Of a stretch of DNA of 12,131 bases, positions 6,481 through 12,131 are shown one piece after another. Origin of the DNA: Bacillota bacterium. Lineage in GTDB: Bacteria > Bacillota > Clostridia > Acetivibrionales > DSM-1351. Within the stretch, counting starts at the first letter, position 1. Every line of letters starts with the position of its first letter. Where the stretch lies: the NCBI GenBank assembly GCA_023417285.1, contig JAEZFR010000039.1:1-12131 (forward strand), given 5' to 3'. The notes below the pieces were generated by a model, which saw only the letters and a list, made by a program, of their open reading frames with translations, ran no database searches and had not been told where the DNA came from. Position numbers and translations under genes: made by a program.

Positions 6481-8283
6481 ATGAGAATAAACGGAAATAT
6501 TCAGTCTATAAAGGACGTACTACTAAACGAGCTAGATGCACTTATTGACAAGAGATATCCCCCCAGGGAGCTAATACCACAAGAGTTGGCTTTAACTGTA
6601 GCAAGGATATCAGCTCAAATAAATCGTGAAATATCGGTGCTTCTCAACAGAAGAGGGTTCATTGTGGACATATCCATAGGGGACAGTTCTACTGTTTCAC
6701 TGCCACAATTGGCTCAAAGACGAGGAAGCATGAGACTTTCAGGAATAAGGTGTATTCACACACATCCTTCCGGGGGAGGAATGTTATCCTCCGTTGACGT
6801 AGCAACATTACAGAAGCTAAAGCTTGACGTAATGCTGGCAGTTGGAATAAGCGATGGCGAGCCATCTGAAATATATGCTGGCTGCATTACACCTGATAGT
6901 GATACCGATATATATGGGCCTTTTGAATTATCAGACAGTAGATTGAATTATATTTTTAAGATAATAGAAGAGCTGGACGCCAGCGCAAAGGACGAGCTTT
7001 ACGAAAATGAGGATTCAGCCGAAAAGGCCATACTAGTAGGCCTTGAAACATCACAAAGTAGGCTGGAATATATGGCTCAAAGGGAAGCTGAGATCTCACT
7101 TGATGAGCTTGAGGAACTTGCAAACACAGCCGGAGCTATTGTGGTCCAGAAGATTATACAGAAAAAGCAGACACAGGATTCTGCCTATTATATTGGTAAG
7201 GGAAAGGTTGAAGAGCTTTCACTTCTCTGTCAGGCAAAGGATGTTGACCTGCTCATTTTTGATGACGAACTCTCTGGTGCGCAGGTGAGAAATATAGAAG
7301 AAGCTACTGGAATGAGGGTAATTGACAGAACTACACTTATTCTTGATATATTTGCACAAAGGGCTATATCAAAAGAGGGTAAGCTGCAGGTTGAGCTTGC
7401 TCAGCTCAAGTATAAGCTGCCACGGCTTCTAGGATTGGGTACTGAACTATCAAGACTTGGAGGCGGCATTGGAACTAGAGGACCTGGTGAGAAAAAGCTG
7501 GAGGTTGATAGAAGGCATATCAGACGCAGAATTACAAGTCTAGATAAGGAGCTGTCTGAGCTGGAAAAACGCAGGCAGTTTATGCGAGTAGGCAGAACAA
7601 AGAATAATATACCTGTTGTTGCTATAGTTGGTTATACAAATGCGGGTAAATCTACCCTGCTCAACAAGCTATGTAACTCAGAGGTGTTTGTAGAGAATAA
7701 GCTTTTTGCAACTCTTGACCCATCAGCAAGAAAGCTGATTTTAGCAGATGGAAGAGAAGCAATATTAATCGATACCGTTGGTTTTATTAGAAAGCTTCCA
7801 CATGAATTGATTGAGGCTTTTAAATCCACTCTTGAAGAGGCGGTACACGCTGACTTGCTTTTGCATGTGGTAGATGCCTCCAATGAGAATGCAGCACTGC
7901 AGATAAGTGTTGTTGAAAGGATTCTTGAAGAGTTAGGCGCTTCCCAAAAGCCTACTATTCTAGTGCTGAACAAGCAGGACTTATTGTCAGAGCAGATGAC
8001 AGCTAGAGCAAAGGTTAGCTCCGCGGGGTATCACTCAGTTTGTGAAATTTCTGCTGTAACAGGTTCAGGATTGGAGCAGCTGCTTGAAAATATAACAGAG
8101 GCCTTTAAATCACAGCTTCAGTCGGTGGAATTACTTATACCTTATTCCGAAGGGTGGGTATTGCCGTATCTATTTAATAATGGCCAAGTTATATCTCAAG
8201 ACTATGAAGAAAGTGGCATAAAGGTGAGTGCATTAGTCAAAATGGACAAACTTAAAAATATAAATCATTTTATTGTTGTATAA
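6481..8283 (+). CDS. hflX: Ribosome-associated GTPase HflX with N-terminal JAMM/RadC-like domain
   Basis: HflX binds the 50S subunit and splits stalled or hibernating ribosomes using GTP. Residues ~182-600 are a normal HflX: N-domain (LVGLETSQSRLEYMAQREAE; YYIGKGKVEEL), the glycine-rich segment GGGIGTRGPGEKKLEVDRRH (327-346), and a GTPase domain with G1 GYTNAGKS (384-391), G2 near T411, G3 DTVGF (431-435), G4 NKQD (497-500) and G5 near SAV (524-526). Residues 1-180 are an extension relative to the ~426-residue E. coli protein. It contains HTHPSGGGMLSSVD (93-106), which matches the JAMM/RadC metal motif H-x-H-P-S-G-x4-S-x-x-D exactly in spacing, with E50 (NREISVLL) upstream where the family's catalytic glutamate sits. 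The metal-dependent hydrolase inference is mine and untested; it may be only a binding domain. The ribosome site, AGGAG, lies within the last codons of dut. GTPase identity is certain. Confidence 0.95.
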   Translation: MRINGNIQSIKDVLLNELDALIDKRYPPRELIPQELALTVARISAQINREISVLLNRRGFIVDISIGDSSTVSLPQLAQRRGSMRLSGIRCIHTHPSGGGMLSSVDVATLQKLKLDVMLAVGISDGEPSEIYAGCITPDSDTDIYGPFELSDSRLNYIFKIIEELDASAKDELYENEDSAEKAILVGLETSQSRLEYMAQREAEISLDELEELANTAGAIVVQKIIQKKQTQDSAYYIGKGKVEELSLLCQAKDVDLLIFDDELSGAQVRNIEEATGMRVIDRTTLILDIFAQRAISKEGKLQVELAQLKYKLPRLLGLGTELSRLGGGIGTRGPGEKKLEVDRRHIRRRITSLDKELSELEKRRQFMRVGRTKNNIPVVAIVGYTNAGKSTLLNKLCNSEVFVENKLFATLDPSARKLILADGREAILIDTVGFIRKLPHELIEAFKSTLEEAVHADLLLHVVDASNENAALQISVVERILEELGASQKPTILVLNKQDLLSEQMTARAKVSSAGYHSVCEISAVTGSGLEQLLENITEAFKSQLQSVELLIPYSEGWVLPYLFNNGQVISQDYEESGIKVSALVKMDKLKNINHFIVV

Positions 8284-8371
8284 AATTACTAAGTAGAGTA
8301 TTATAATATTAATAGGTTCTTTAATTAAAGTAAATATTATCAACAAATTTATCACGAGAGGGGTTTTGAAT

Positions 8372-8785
8372 ATGCTTGTTAGAAACTGCGCTGGTGGAGT
8401 TGTATTTTTGGGGGACAAGGTATTTCTGTTAAAAAATGAAAAGGACGAGTGGGTACTTCCCAAAGGAGTAATTAGAACCGGAGAGTTTTCCGATGAAGTT
8501 GCTATCAGGAGAGTTAAGGAAGAAGCAGGTATTGATGCTCAGATAATTTCAACTGCAGGTAATACAAATTACGAATTTTTCTCAGTTACACGTCAAAGAC
8601 CCGTATGTAATAAAATTACATGGTATATCATGAAATCCCAAAATGATAAATATGAAGTAAATAAGGAAGATAATTTTAGTGATGGAGGATTTTTCACTTT
8701 AGAAGAAGCCCTTGAGAAAGTTACTTATAGTCAGGATAAATCCTTGATATGTCTATCATTCAATAAGTATCGTGAGATCGCCTAA
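8372..8785 (+). CDS. Nudix hydrolase family protein
   Basis: Nudix enzymes hydrolyse nucleoside diphosphates linked to another moiety, often to clean the nucleotide pool. The Nudix box spans residues 32-54 of this 137-residue protein: G32, E38, then RRVKEEAGI at 46-54. It fits G-x5-E-x7-R-E-U-x-E-E-x-G-U except that the glutamate after the first arginine is R47. The metal-binding pair E50/E51 is intact, so activity is possible but uncertain. The N-terminal strand RNCAGGVVFLGDKVFLLK and WVLPKG are standard for the fold. I chose ATG 8372 because GAGAGGGG at 8356-8363 is then 8 bases away; an in-frame TTG at 8366 is too close. The gene is 88 bases after hflX with no obvious terminator or clear promoter between (an isolated TATAAT lies at 8302-8307). 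It ends at a hairpin terminator. The substrate cannot be read from the sequence. Confidence 0.87.
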   Translation: MLVRNCAGGVVFLGDKVFLLKNEKDEWVLPKGVIRTGEFSDEVAIRRVKEEAGIDAQIISTAGNTNYEFFSVTRQRPVCNKITWYIMKSQNDKYEVNKEDNFSDGGFFTLEEALEKVTYSQDKSLICLSFNKYREIA

Positions 8786-8817
8786 ATTTGAAAAATATTG
8801 TGTTTTGCAGTATAATA

Positions 8818-8858
8818 ACAGCACCTTCCCATTTATAAGTGGGGGAGTGCTGTTTTAT
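8818..8858 (+). terminator. Rho-independent terminator after the Nudix gene
   Basis: ACAGCAC at 8818-8824 pairs perfectly with GTGCTGT at 8847-8853. The stem continues through one mismatch, two T-G wobbles and three C-G pairs up to a loop around ATTTATAAGT. TTTT follows directly and overlaps the end of the stem. It closes the transcript coming from the dut-hflX-Nudix direction. Confidence 0.75.
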
Positions 8859-8904
8859 GTTAACTAATAAATTGCAGTTGTGAGAATTCTGATAATAGAA
8901 TAGT

Positions 8905-8956
8905 AACAACTCAGGTAATTCAGAAAGTAGAACAACTCAGATAATTCAGCAAATAG
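8905..8956 (+). repeat. Two tandem 26-bp intergenic repeats, with degenerate flanks
   Basis: Copies at 8905-8930 and 8931-8956 share AACAACTCAG, TAATTCAG and TAG and match at 23 of 26 positions. Related fragments (GATAATAGAATAG at 8891-8903; AACTAAGATAAT at 8975-8986; AATAGAAT at 8991-8998) flank them. Most of the 8859-9037 gap thus looks like a decayed AT-rich array. I see no gene in it and no convincing promoter for the gene that follows. Confidence 0.6.
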
Positions 8957-9037
8957 AATAGCAGAATAGAAAAATAACTAAGATAATGGAAATAGAATTT
9001 TATAAGTAATAGGCAATAATAAGTGAAGGGTTGAATA

Positions 9038-9685
9038 ATGCAAAATTACAAAACCATATTAAATAGAGCAGAAGCTCTAATGGAAGAGAAAAAATCCAAG
9101 TTTATAGCGACAGTAATGCCAATTTCTGAAGAGCAGCAGGCAATTGATTTTATAAATGAGCTAAAGAGTAAATATTGGGACGCAACTCACAACGTTTATG
9201 CTTATAGCCTCAACAACGGTACTCTTATACAACGCTACAGTGATGATGGTGAACCCTCCGGGACTGCAGGAATGCCGGTGCTTGAAGTAATGAAACGAAT
9301 GGAAATTCAGAATGCAGCGGTTGTTGTAACACGATACTTCGGAGGAACCTTATTAGGGGCAGCGGGACTCATTCGTGCCTATAGCAAAAGTGCAGCACTT
9401 GGAATTGAAGCATCTGAGATTGTTACCAAAAAGGTTTGTACTCAGATAAGTGTAATCATTGAATACACATTATTTGGTAGACTTCAGAATATGCTTATCA
9501 ATAATAATATTATTATTAAGGATACCAAATATGAGCAGGATGTTGAAGTTACAGTTCTTGCTGATGTAGGTACAGAGGAGCAGCTGATAGAAGAAATAAC
9601 AGATTTGACCAGTGGACGAGCAATTTGTGATATTGGTGAAAAGCTTTATATAATTATTGGAAGTGATGGAAGGTTGATTATTTAA
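9038..9685 (+). CDS. yigZ: YigZ / IMPACT family protein
   Basis: The eukaryotic homologue IMPACT modulates translation control through GCN1/GCN2; the bacterial role is poorly defined, with a nucleic-acid or ribosome-linked function generally presumed. The N-terminal domain (1-125) holds the family signatures: KKSKFIATVMP (18-28), a histidine at 51 in DATHNVYAY, DDGEPSGTAG (69-78) and VVTRYFGGTLLGAAGLIRAY (96-115). The C-terminal ~80 residues (from ~137) fit the DUF1949 ferredoxin-like domain. At 215 residues the length is normal for bacterial YigZ proteins. GAAGGG at 9025-9030 sits 7 bases before the ATG. The gene is isolated between a terminator upstream and a new promoter for yebC that overlaps its last codons. 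I see no terminator of its own, so read-through into yebC is possible. Confidence 0.92.
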   Translation: MQNYKTILNRAEALMEEKKSKFIATVMPISEEQQAIDFINELKSKYWDATHNVYAYSLNNGTLIQRYSDDGEPSGTAGMPVLEVMKRMEIQNAAVVVTRYFGGTLLGAAGLIRAYSKSAALGIEASEIVTKKVCTQISVIIEYTLFGRLQNMLINNNIIIKDTKYEQDVEVTVLADVGTEEQLIEEITDLTSGRAICDIGEKLYIIIGSDGRLII

Positions 9686-9702
9686 AAAATAAACAGTATA
9701 AT
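9674..9702 (+). promoter_or_regulatory. Probable vegetative promoter of yebC
   Basis: TTGATT at 9674-9679 and TATAAT at 9697-9702 are 17 bases apart. The -35 lies within the last codons of the yigZ gene (stop at 9683-9685). The predicted transcript would have a leader of about 90 bases before yebC. Confidence 0.55.
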
Positions 9703-9797
9703 TTATAGTGGTTTAAAAATGTTTACAAGCGCTGAGGTAAGTTTTGCTAAAGCGTTAAAATAGTCGCCAGTGCGATACAATAAGCAGGAGGATTTTT

Positions 9798-10544
9798 ATG
9801 TCAGGTCATTCAAAATGGGCTAATATTAAGCACAAAAAGGGAAAATCAGATGCTCAAAAGGGTAAGATTTTTACAAAGTTAGGAAGAGAAATAGTTATTG
9901 CCGTTAAGTCAGGCGGAGGAGATCCAGACACCAATACAAGACTTAAGGATGTTATAGCAAAGGCAAAGGCAGCAAATATGCCAAATGATAATATTTCTAG
10001 AAGCATAAAGAAAGCAATCGGTGATGGTGATGCATCAAACTACGAAGAACTCACATATGAAGGTTATGGACCAGGTGGAGTTGCTGTAATAGTTGAGTGT
10101 GCTACTGATAATAGAAATAGAACAGCAGGCGACTTGAGACATTATTTTGACAAGTTTGGTGGAAACCTTGGTCAGAGCGGCTGCGTTTCCTTTATGTTTA
10201 ACAAAAAGGGTGTTATCGTTATAGAGAAGACTTCAAATATTGATGAAGATACATTGATGATGGAGGCTTTAGAGGCTGGTGCAGAAGATTTTTCAGCAGA
10301 AGAGGATATGTTTGAAATACTCACCGACCCAGCTGATTTCTCATCAGTGCGTAATGCTTTGGAAGCAAAGGGTTATGAATTCCTTGAAGCTGAAGTATCA
10401 ATGCTTCCAACTACTACAACAAAGCTAGAAGATCCAGAACACATCAAGTTTATGGATAAGCTCATTGAAAACTTGGAAGACCTAGACGATGTTCAGAATG
10501 TATACCATTCATGGGAACAGCCTGAAGAAGAGGACGAAGAATAA
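9798..10544 (+). CDS. yebC: YebC/TACO1 family protein
   Basis: The family was long annotated as a transcriptional regulator (YebC/PmpR). Mitochondrial TACO1 and more recent bacterial work point to a role in translation, including relief of ribosome stalling at proline-rich stretches. The 248-residue sequence is a standard full-length member: MSGHSKWANIKHKKGKSDAQ at the start, the basic N-terminal helical domain to ~75, EELTYEGYGPGGVAVIVE (83-100), NRNRTAGDLRHYFDKFGGNL (105-124), GCVSFMFNKKG (128-138), and a very acidic C-terminal tail ending EEEDEE. An AGGAGG element is about 6 bases before the ATG. The gene has its own promoter and ends at a strong terminator, so it is probably transcribed mainly as a single gene. 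Nothing is unusual about the protein. Whether it acts as a translation factor or on DNA cannot be decided from the sequence alone. Confidence 0.96.
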   Translation: MSGHSKWANIKHKKGKSDAQKGKIFTKLGREIVIAVKSGGGDPDTNTRLKDVIAKAKAANMPNDNISRSIKKAIGDGDASNYEELTYEGYGPGGVAVIVECATDNRNRTAGDLRHYFDKFGGNLGQSGCVSFMFNKKGVIVIEKTSNIDEDTLMMEALEAGAEDFSAEEDMFEILTDPADFSSVRNALEAKGYEFLEAEVSMLPTTTTKLEDPEHIKFMDKLIENLEDLDDVQNVYHSWEQPEEEDEE

Positions 10545-10558
10545 GATAGAACTTTTTG

Positions 10559-10595
10559 GGGCAGATGCTAAAACTAGCATCTGCCCTTATTGTTT
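10559..10595 (+). terminator. Strong rho-independent terminator after yebC
   Basis: GGGCAGATGCTA at 10559-10570 pairs perfectly over 12 bases with TAGCATCTGCCC at 10575-10586 around the 4-base loop AAAC. TTATTGTTT follows. TTTTT just before the stem gives no matching A-run downstream, so the element is oriented rightward. Confidence 0.93.
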
Positions 10596-10641
10596 AGTTG
10601 GTATTGCTACCATTTAAGCCAAGATATATTGATTTATTATG

Positions 10642-10669
10642 TTGATTTGTATGGATAACAAAGTATAAT
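10642..10669 (+). promoter_or_regulatory. Probable promoter of the two-component system
   Basis: TTGATT at 10642-10647 and TATAAT at 10664-10669 are 16 bases apart. TTGATTT also occurs at 10629-10635, thirteen bases upstream of the same heptamer at the -35. Such a direct repeat could be a regulator half-site pair, though it is short. The -10 is about 80 bases before the regulator's ATG, leaving room for the leader described separately. Confidence 0.55.
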
Positions 10670-10706
10670 ATACCTTATAATCCCAAGCAATGAGGTTTTA
10701 TACGAT

Positions 10707-10745
10707 ATGAAAAAGAACAACGCAAACATGTTCTTAGTGAGGTAA
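10707..10745 (+). CDS. Possible 12-codon leader ORF before the response regulator
   Basis: ATG at 10707 opens a frame encoding MKKNNANMFLVR and stops at TAA 10743-10745, three bases before the regulator's ATG and in the same frame. TGAGG at 10691-10695 is a modest ribosome site 11 bases upstream. The ORF contains most of a dyad (10713-10735), and its last codons overlap the regulator's own TGAGG ribosome site (10738-10742). This arrangement would permit translational coupling or leader-peptide control, but such a short ORF can easily arise by chance. No family is recognisable. Confidence 0.25.
   Translation: MKKNNANMFLVR
10713..10735 (+). promoter_or_regulatory. Dyad immediately upstream of the regulator's ribosome binding site
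   Basis: AAGAACA at 10713-10719 is the exact reverse complement of TGTTCTT at 10729-10735, separated by 9 bases. It lies about 40-60 bases downstream of the predicted transcription start and ends 3 bases before the TGAGG ribosome site. It could act as an RNA hairpin affecting initiation, or as an operator for a DNA-binding protein. There is no T-run, so it is not a terminator. Confidence 0.4.
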
Positions 10746-10748
10746 AGA

Positions 10749-11444
10749 ATGAGTACAATAATTGTTGTCGAGGATAATGAGGCGCTGGCAAGAGGTATAG
10801 TCTATGCCCTCCAAAAAGAAGGGTGGAAAGCCGAACTAGCCACATCTGTCAAAGAGTTTGACCATATATATAAGGAAAATATAGACACTAGTCTGATTTT
10901 GCTAGATGTTATGCTACCAGATGGGAATGGTTTTGATATATGCGAAAAGGTTAGAAAGCAATCGGACGTTCCAATAGTTTTTCTAACAGCCAGTAATGAG
11001 GAAATTAATATAGTTATGGGGTTGGATATGGGTGCTGACGATTATATTACTAAGCCTTTTAGAACTAAAGAGCTCATATCACGTATAAAAGCAATACTTA
11101 GAAGAACCCGTAATAGTATGGACAACAACATACTTTTGTCAAATGATATCATATTAAATCTTTCGACAGCAAAAACGTATAGGAATAATTGTGAAATTAT
11201 TTTATCTCCTACAGAGTTTAGGTTATTAGCGATCTTCATGCAGAATCCGTTGAATATTCTTGACAGAACAACAATATTGAGTAAGCTTTGGGACATAGAT
11301 GGACAATTTGTTGATGATAACACGTTATCAGTTTATGTGAGTAGGCTTAGAGAAAAAATAGAAAAAGACGCAGCTAACCCGGAATATATTCTGACAATAA
11401 GAGGGCTGGGGTATATGTGGAATCAAAGGAGTACAAGAGGATGA
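10749..11444 (+). CDS. OmpR/PhoB-family response regulator
   Basis: The 231-residue protein has a receiver domain (1-118) followed by a winged-helix DNA-binding domain (~128-225). The receiver has the acidic pair E8/D9, phospho-acceptor D53 in LLDVMLPDGNG, T80 in VFLTAS and K102 in DDYITKPF, so it should be phosphorylatable. The effector domain shows ILSPTEFRLLAIFMQNP (151-167), the recognition-helix region VDDNTLSVYVSRLREKIE (188-205) and the wing YILTIRGLGYMW (213-224). TGAGG at 10738-10742 lies 6 bases before the ATG. Its stop overlaps the kinase start by 4 bases (ATGA), which shows the two form a cognate pair. It follows a strong terminator and appears to have its own promoter, making it the first gene of a new operon. 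The regulon cannot be inferred from this sequence; resemblance to regulators of envelope-stress or peptide-antibiotic responses is only suggestive. Confidence 0.95.
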   Translation: MSTIIVVEDNEALARGIVYALQKEGWKAELATSVKEFDHIYKENIDTSLILLDVMLPDGNGFDICEKVRKQSDVPIVFLTASNEEINIVMGLDMGADDYITKPFRTKELISRIKAILRRTRNSMDNNILLSNDIILNLSTAKTYRNNCEIILSPTEFRLLAIFMQNPLNILDRTTILSKLWDIDGQFVDDNTLSVYVSRLREKIEKDAANPEYILTIRGLGYMWNQRSTRG

Positions 11445-12131
11445 TGTTAGCGACTTTAAGAAACGGAGAATTCAAGCTGATTATCATTATTATTTCAGCT
11501 GTATTTGCAATATTACTAGGGCTGTGTAGCTACCTGTATAACTCTTTCTGTTTTTTGATACTAATCATCGCTTACATAATAATCATTATTAGTATTCTAG
11601 TTATTTTAAATAATCATTACAAACACATAAGAGAAATTACGCTAGAGGTTGAAAAAGTCACAAGAGGAGAATTTATGCTTGAGGATAATAACTTCAAAGA
11701 TGGTGACTTACATATTTTAGAGTTCCAACTTTACCAGATGTCAAAAAGAATAGTCGCAACTTTAGAAGATGCATACAAGGAAAAGCAACTTCTTAAAAAT
11801 GCTATATCTGGTTTATCCCATCAATTTAAAACCCCTATCTCTGTTATGAGGACATATACTGACTTGCTACTAGAGGGTGCTATTGAAGACTTGGAGGTAG
11901 GCAGGGAGTTTCTTGAGAAAAACTCGTTGCAACTCGATAAACTAGAAAGACTAGTTTTTATGTTTCTTAAGCTCTCAAGGCTTGAAGCTGGAATATCACT
12001 TATTACAAAAACATATAACCAGATAGATAAAACATGCACAGATATATTAGTAGCACTTAGCCCAAAAATATCACAAAAAAATATTGAAGTTGAATTTAAT
12101 GCCGAGAATACATATACGCATTATGATGCAG
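11441..12131 (+). CDS. Sensor histidine kinase, N-terminal 230 residues (runs off right edge)
   Basis: The frame opens at ATG 11441 inside the regulator's stop region and continues without a stop to the window end. AAAGGAG at 11425-11431 is 9 bases from this ATG; a second ATG at 11444 is a less well spaced alternative. Two hydrophobic helices, ~12-32 and ~36-57, are separated by only a few residues (YNS), so there is essentially no external sensor domain. This is the layout of intramembrane-sensing kinases such as BceS. A HAMP-like or linker stretch follows, including coiled coil AYKEKQLLKNAISGL, then the dimerisation/phospho-acceptor motif SHQFKTPISV with H127. The second position is Q rather than the commoner E, as in several related kinases. 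The ATP-binding domain is beyond the window. An ABC transporter often accompanies such kinases, but none is visible here. Confidence 0.93.
   Translation, partial: MMLATLRNGEFKLIIIIISAVFAILLGLCSYLYNSFCFLILIIAYIIIIISILVILNNHYKHIREITLEVEKVTRGEFMLEDNNFKDGDLHILEFQLYQMSKRIVATLEDAYKEKQLLKNAISGLSHQFKTPISVMRTYTDLLLEGAIEDLEVGREFLEKNSLQLDKLERLVFMFLKLSRLEAGISLITKTYNQIDKTCTDILVALSPKISQKNIEVEFNAENTYTHYDA

Noticed and set aside
7043..7288. Rightward 81-codon frame inside hflX, and the leftward 113-codon frame at 7632-7973
   Set aside because: Both lie wholly inside the conserved HflX coding sequence in other frames.
6481..8283. A separate radC-like gene ahead of hflX
   Set aside because: There is no stop, restart or ribosome site between the JAMM-like segment and the HflX N-domain; it is one continuous frame.
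8366..8371. TTG at 8366 as the Nudix start
   Set aside because: It is only two bases from the GAGAGGGG ribosome site; ATG 8372 has proper spacing.
9728..9756. AGCGCT/AGCGTT hairpin between yigZ and yebC as a terminator
   Set aside because: The stem is six pairs with a wobble around a 17-base loop and has no T tract after it.

Overview
The window looks like chromosomal DNA from an AT-rich, low-GC Gram-positive bacterium of the Clostridia. This inference rests on strong AAGGAGG-type ribosome binding sites, frequent TTG starts, A/T-ending codons, TTG(A/C)nn-N16/17-TATAAT promoters, and a gene set (zapA, U32/DUF3656 protein, dut, hflX, yigZ, yebC) typical of clostridia. A Ruminiclostridium-like species is plausible, but I cannot prove it. 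There are no tRNAs, rRNAs, CRISPR arrays or insertion sequences that I can support.

Left edge (1-1443): one long leftward reading frame without a stop, entering from beyond the window. It encodes the first 481 residues of an unrecognised acidic protein whose middle is an array of 16-residue (48-bp) repeats. It diverges from the rest of the window, where everything is rightward. Between them lies a promoter for zapA.

Centre (1684-8283): zapA (division-ring protein) ends at a probable terminator. An apparent operon follows: a small alkaline-phosphatase-superfamily metalloenzyme, an 892-residue RlhA-like U32 protein with repeat-filled linkers, a trimeric dUTPase, and an HflX GTPase starting one base after dut. 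This HflX carries an N-terminal domain with a complete RadC/JAMM-type metal-site signature, the most striking protein feature here.

Right part (8372-12131): a small Nudix protein ending at a hairpin terminator, a YigZ/IMPACT-family protein, YebC with its own promoter and a perfect 12-bp-stem terminator, then a two-component system. Its OmpR-type regulator is preceded by a possible 12-codon leader ORF and a dyad. Its histidine kinase has two membrane helices and almost no external loop, and runs off the right edge.

Together the rightward genes are mostly housekeeping functions around the ribosome (U32/RlhA-like, HflX, YigZ, YebC) and nucleotide-pool cleaning (dUTPase, Nudix). The accessory-looking parts are the repeat protein at the left edge and the two-component system at the right edge. 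A recurring theme is short in-frame tandem repeats: 48 bp in the left gene, 12 and 18 bp in the U32 gene, 26 bp in an intergenic region, and a 39-bp-period duplication of the U32 gene start.
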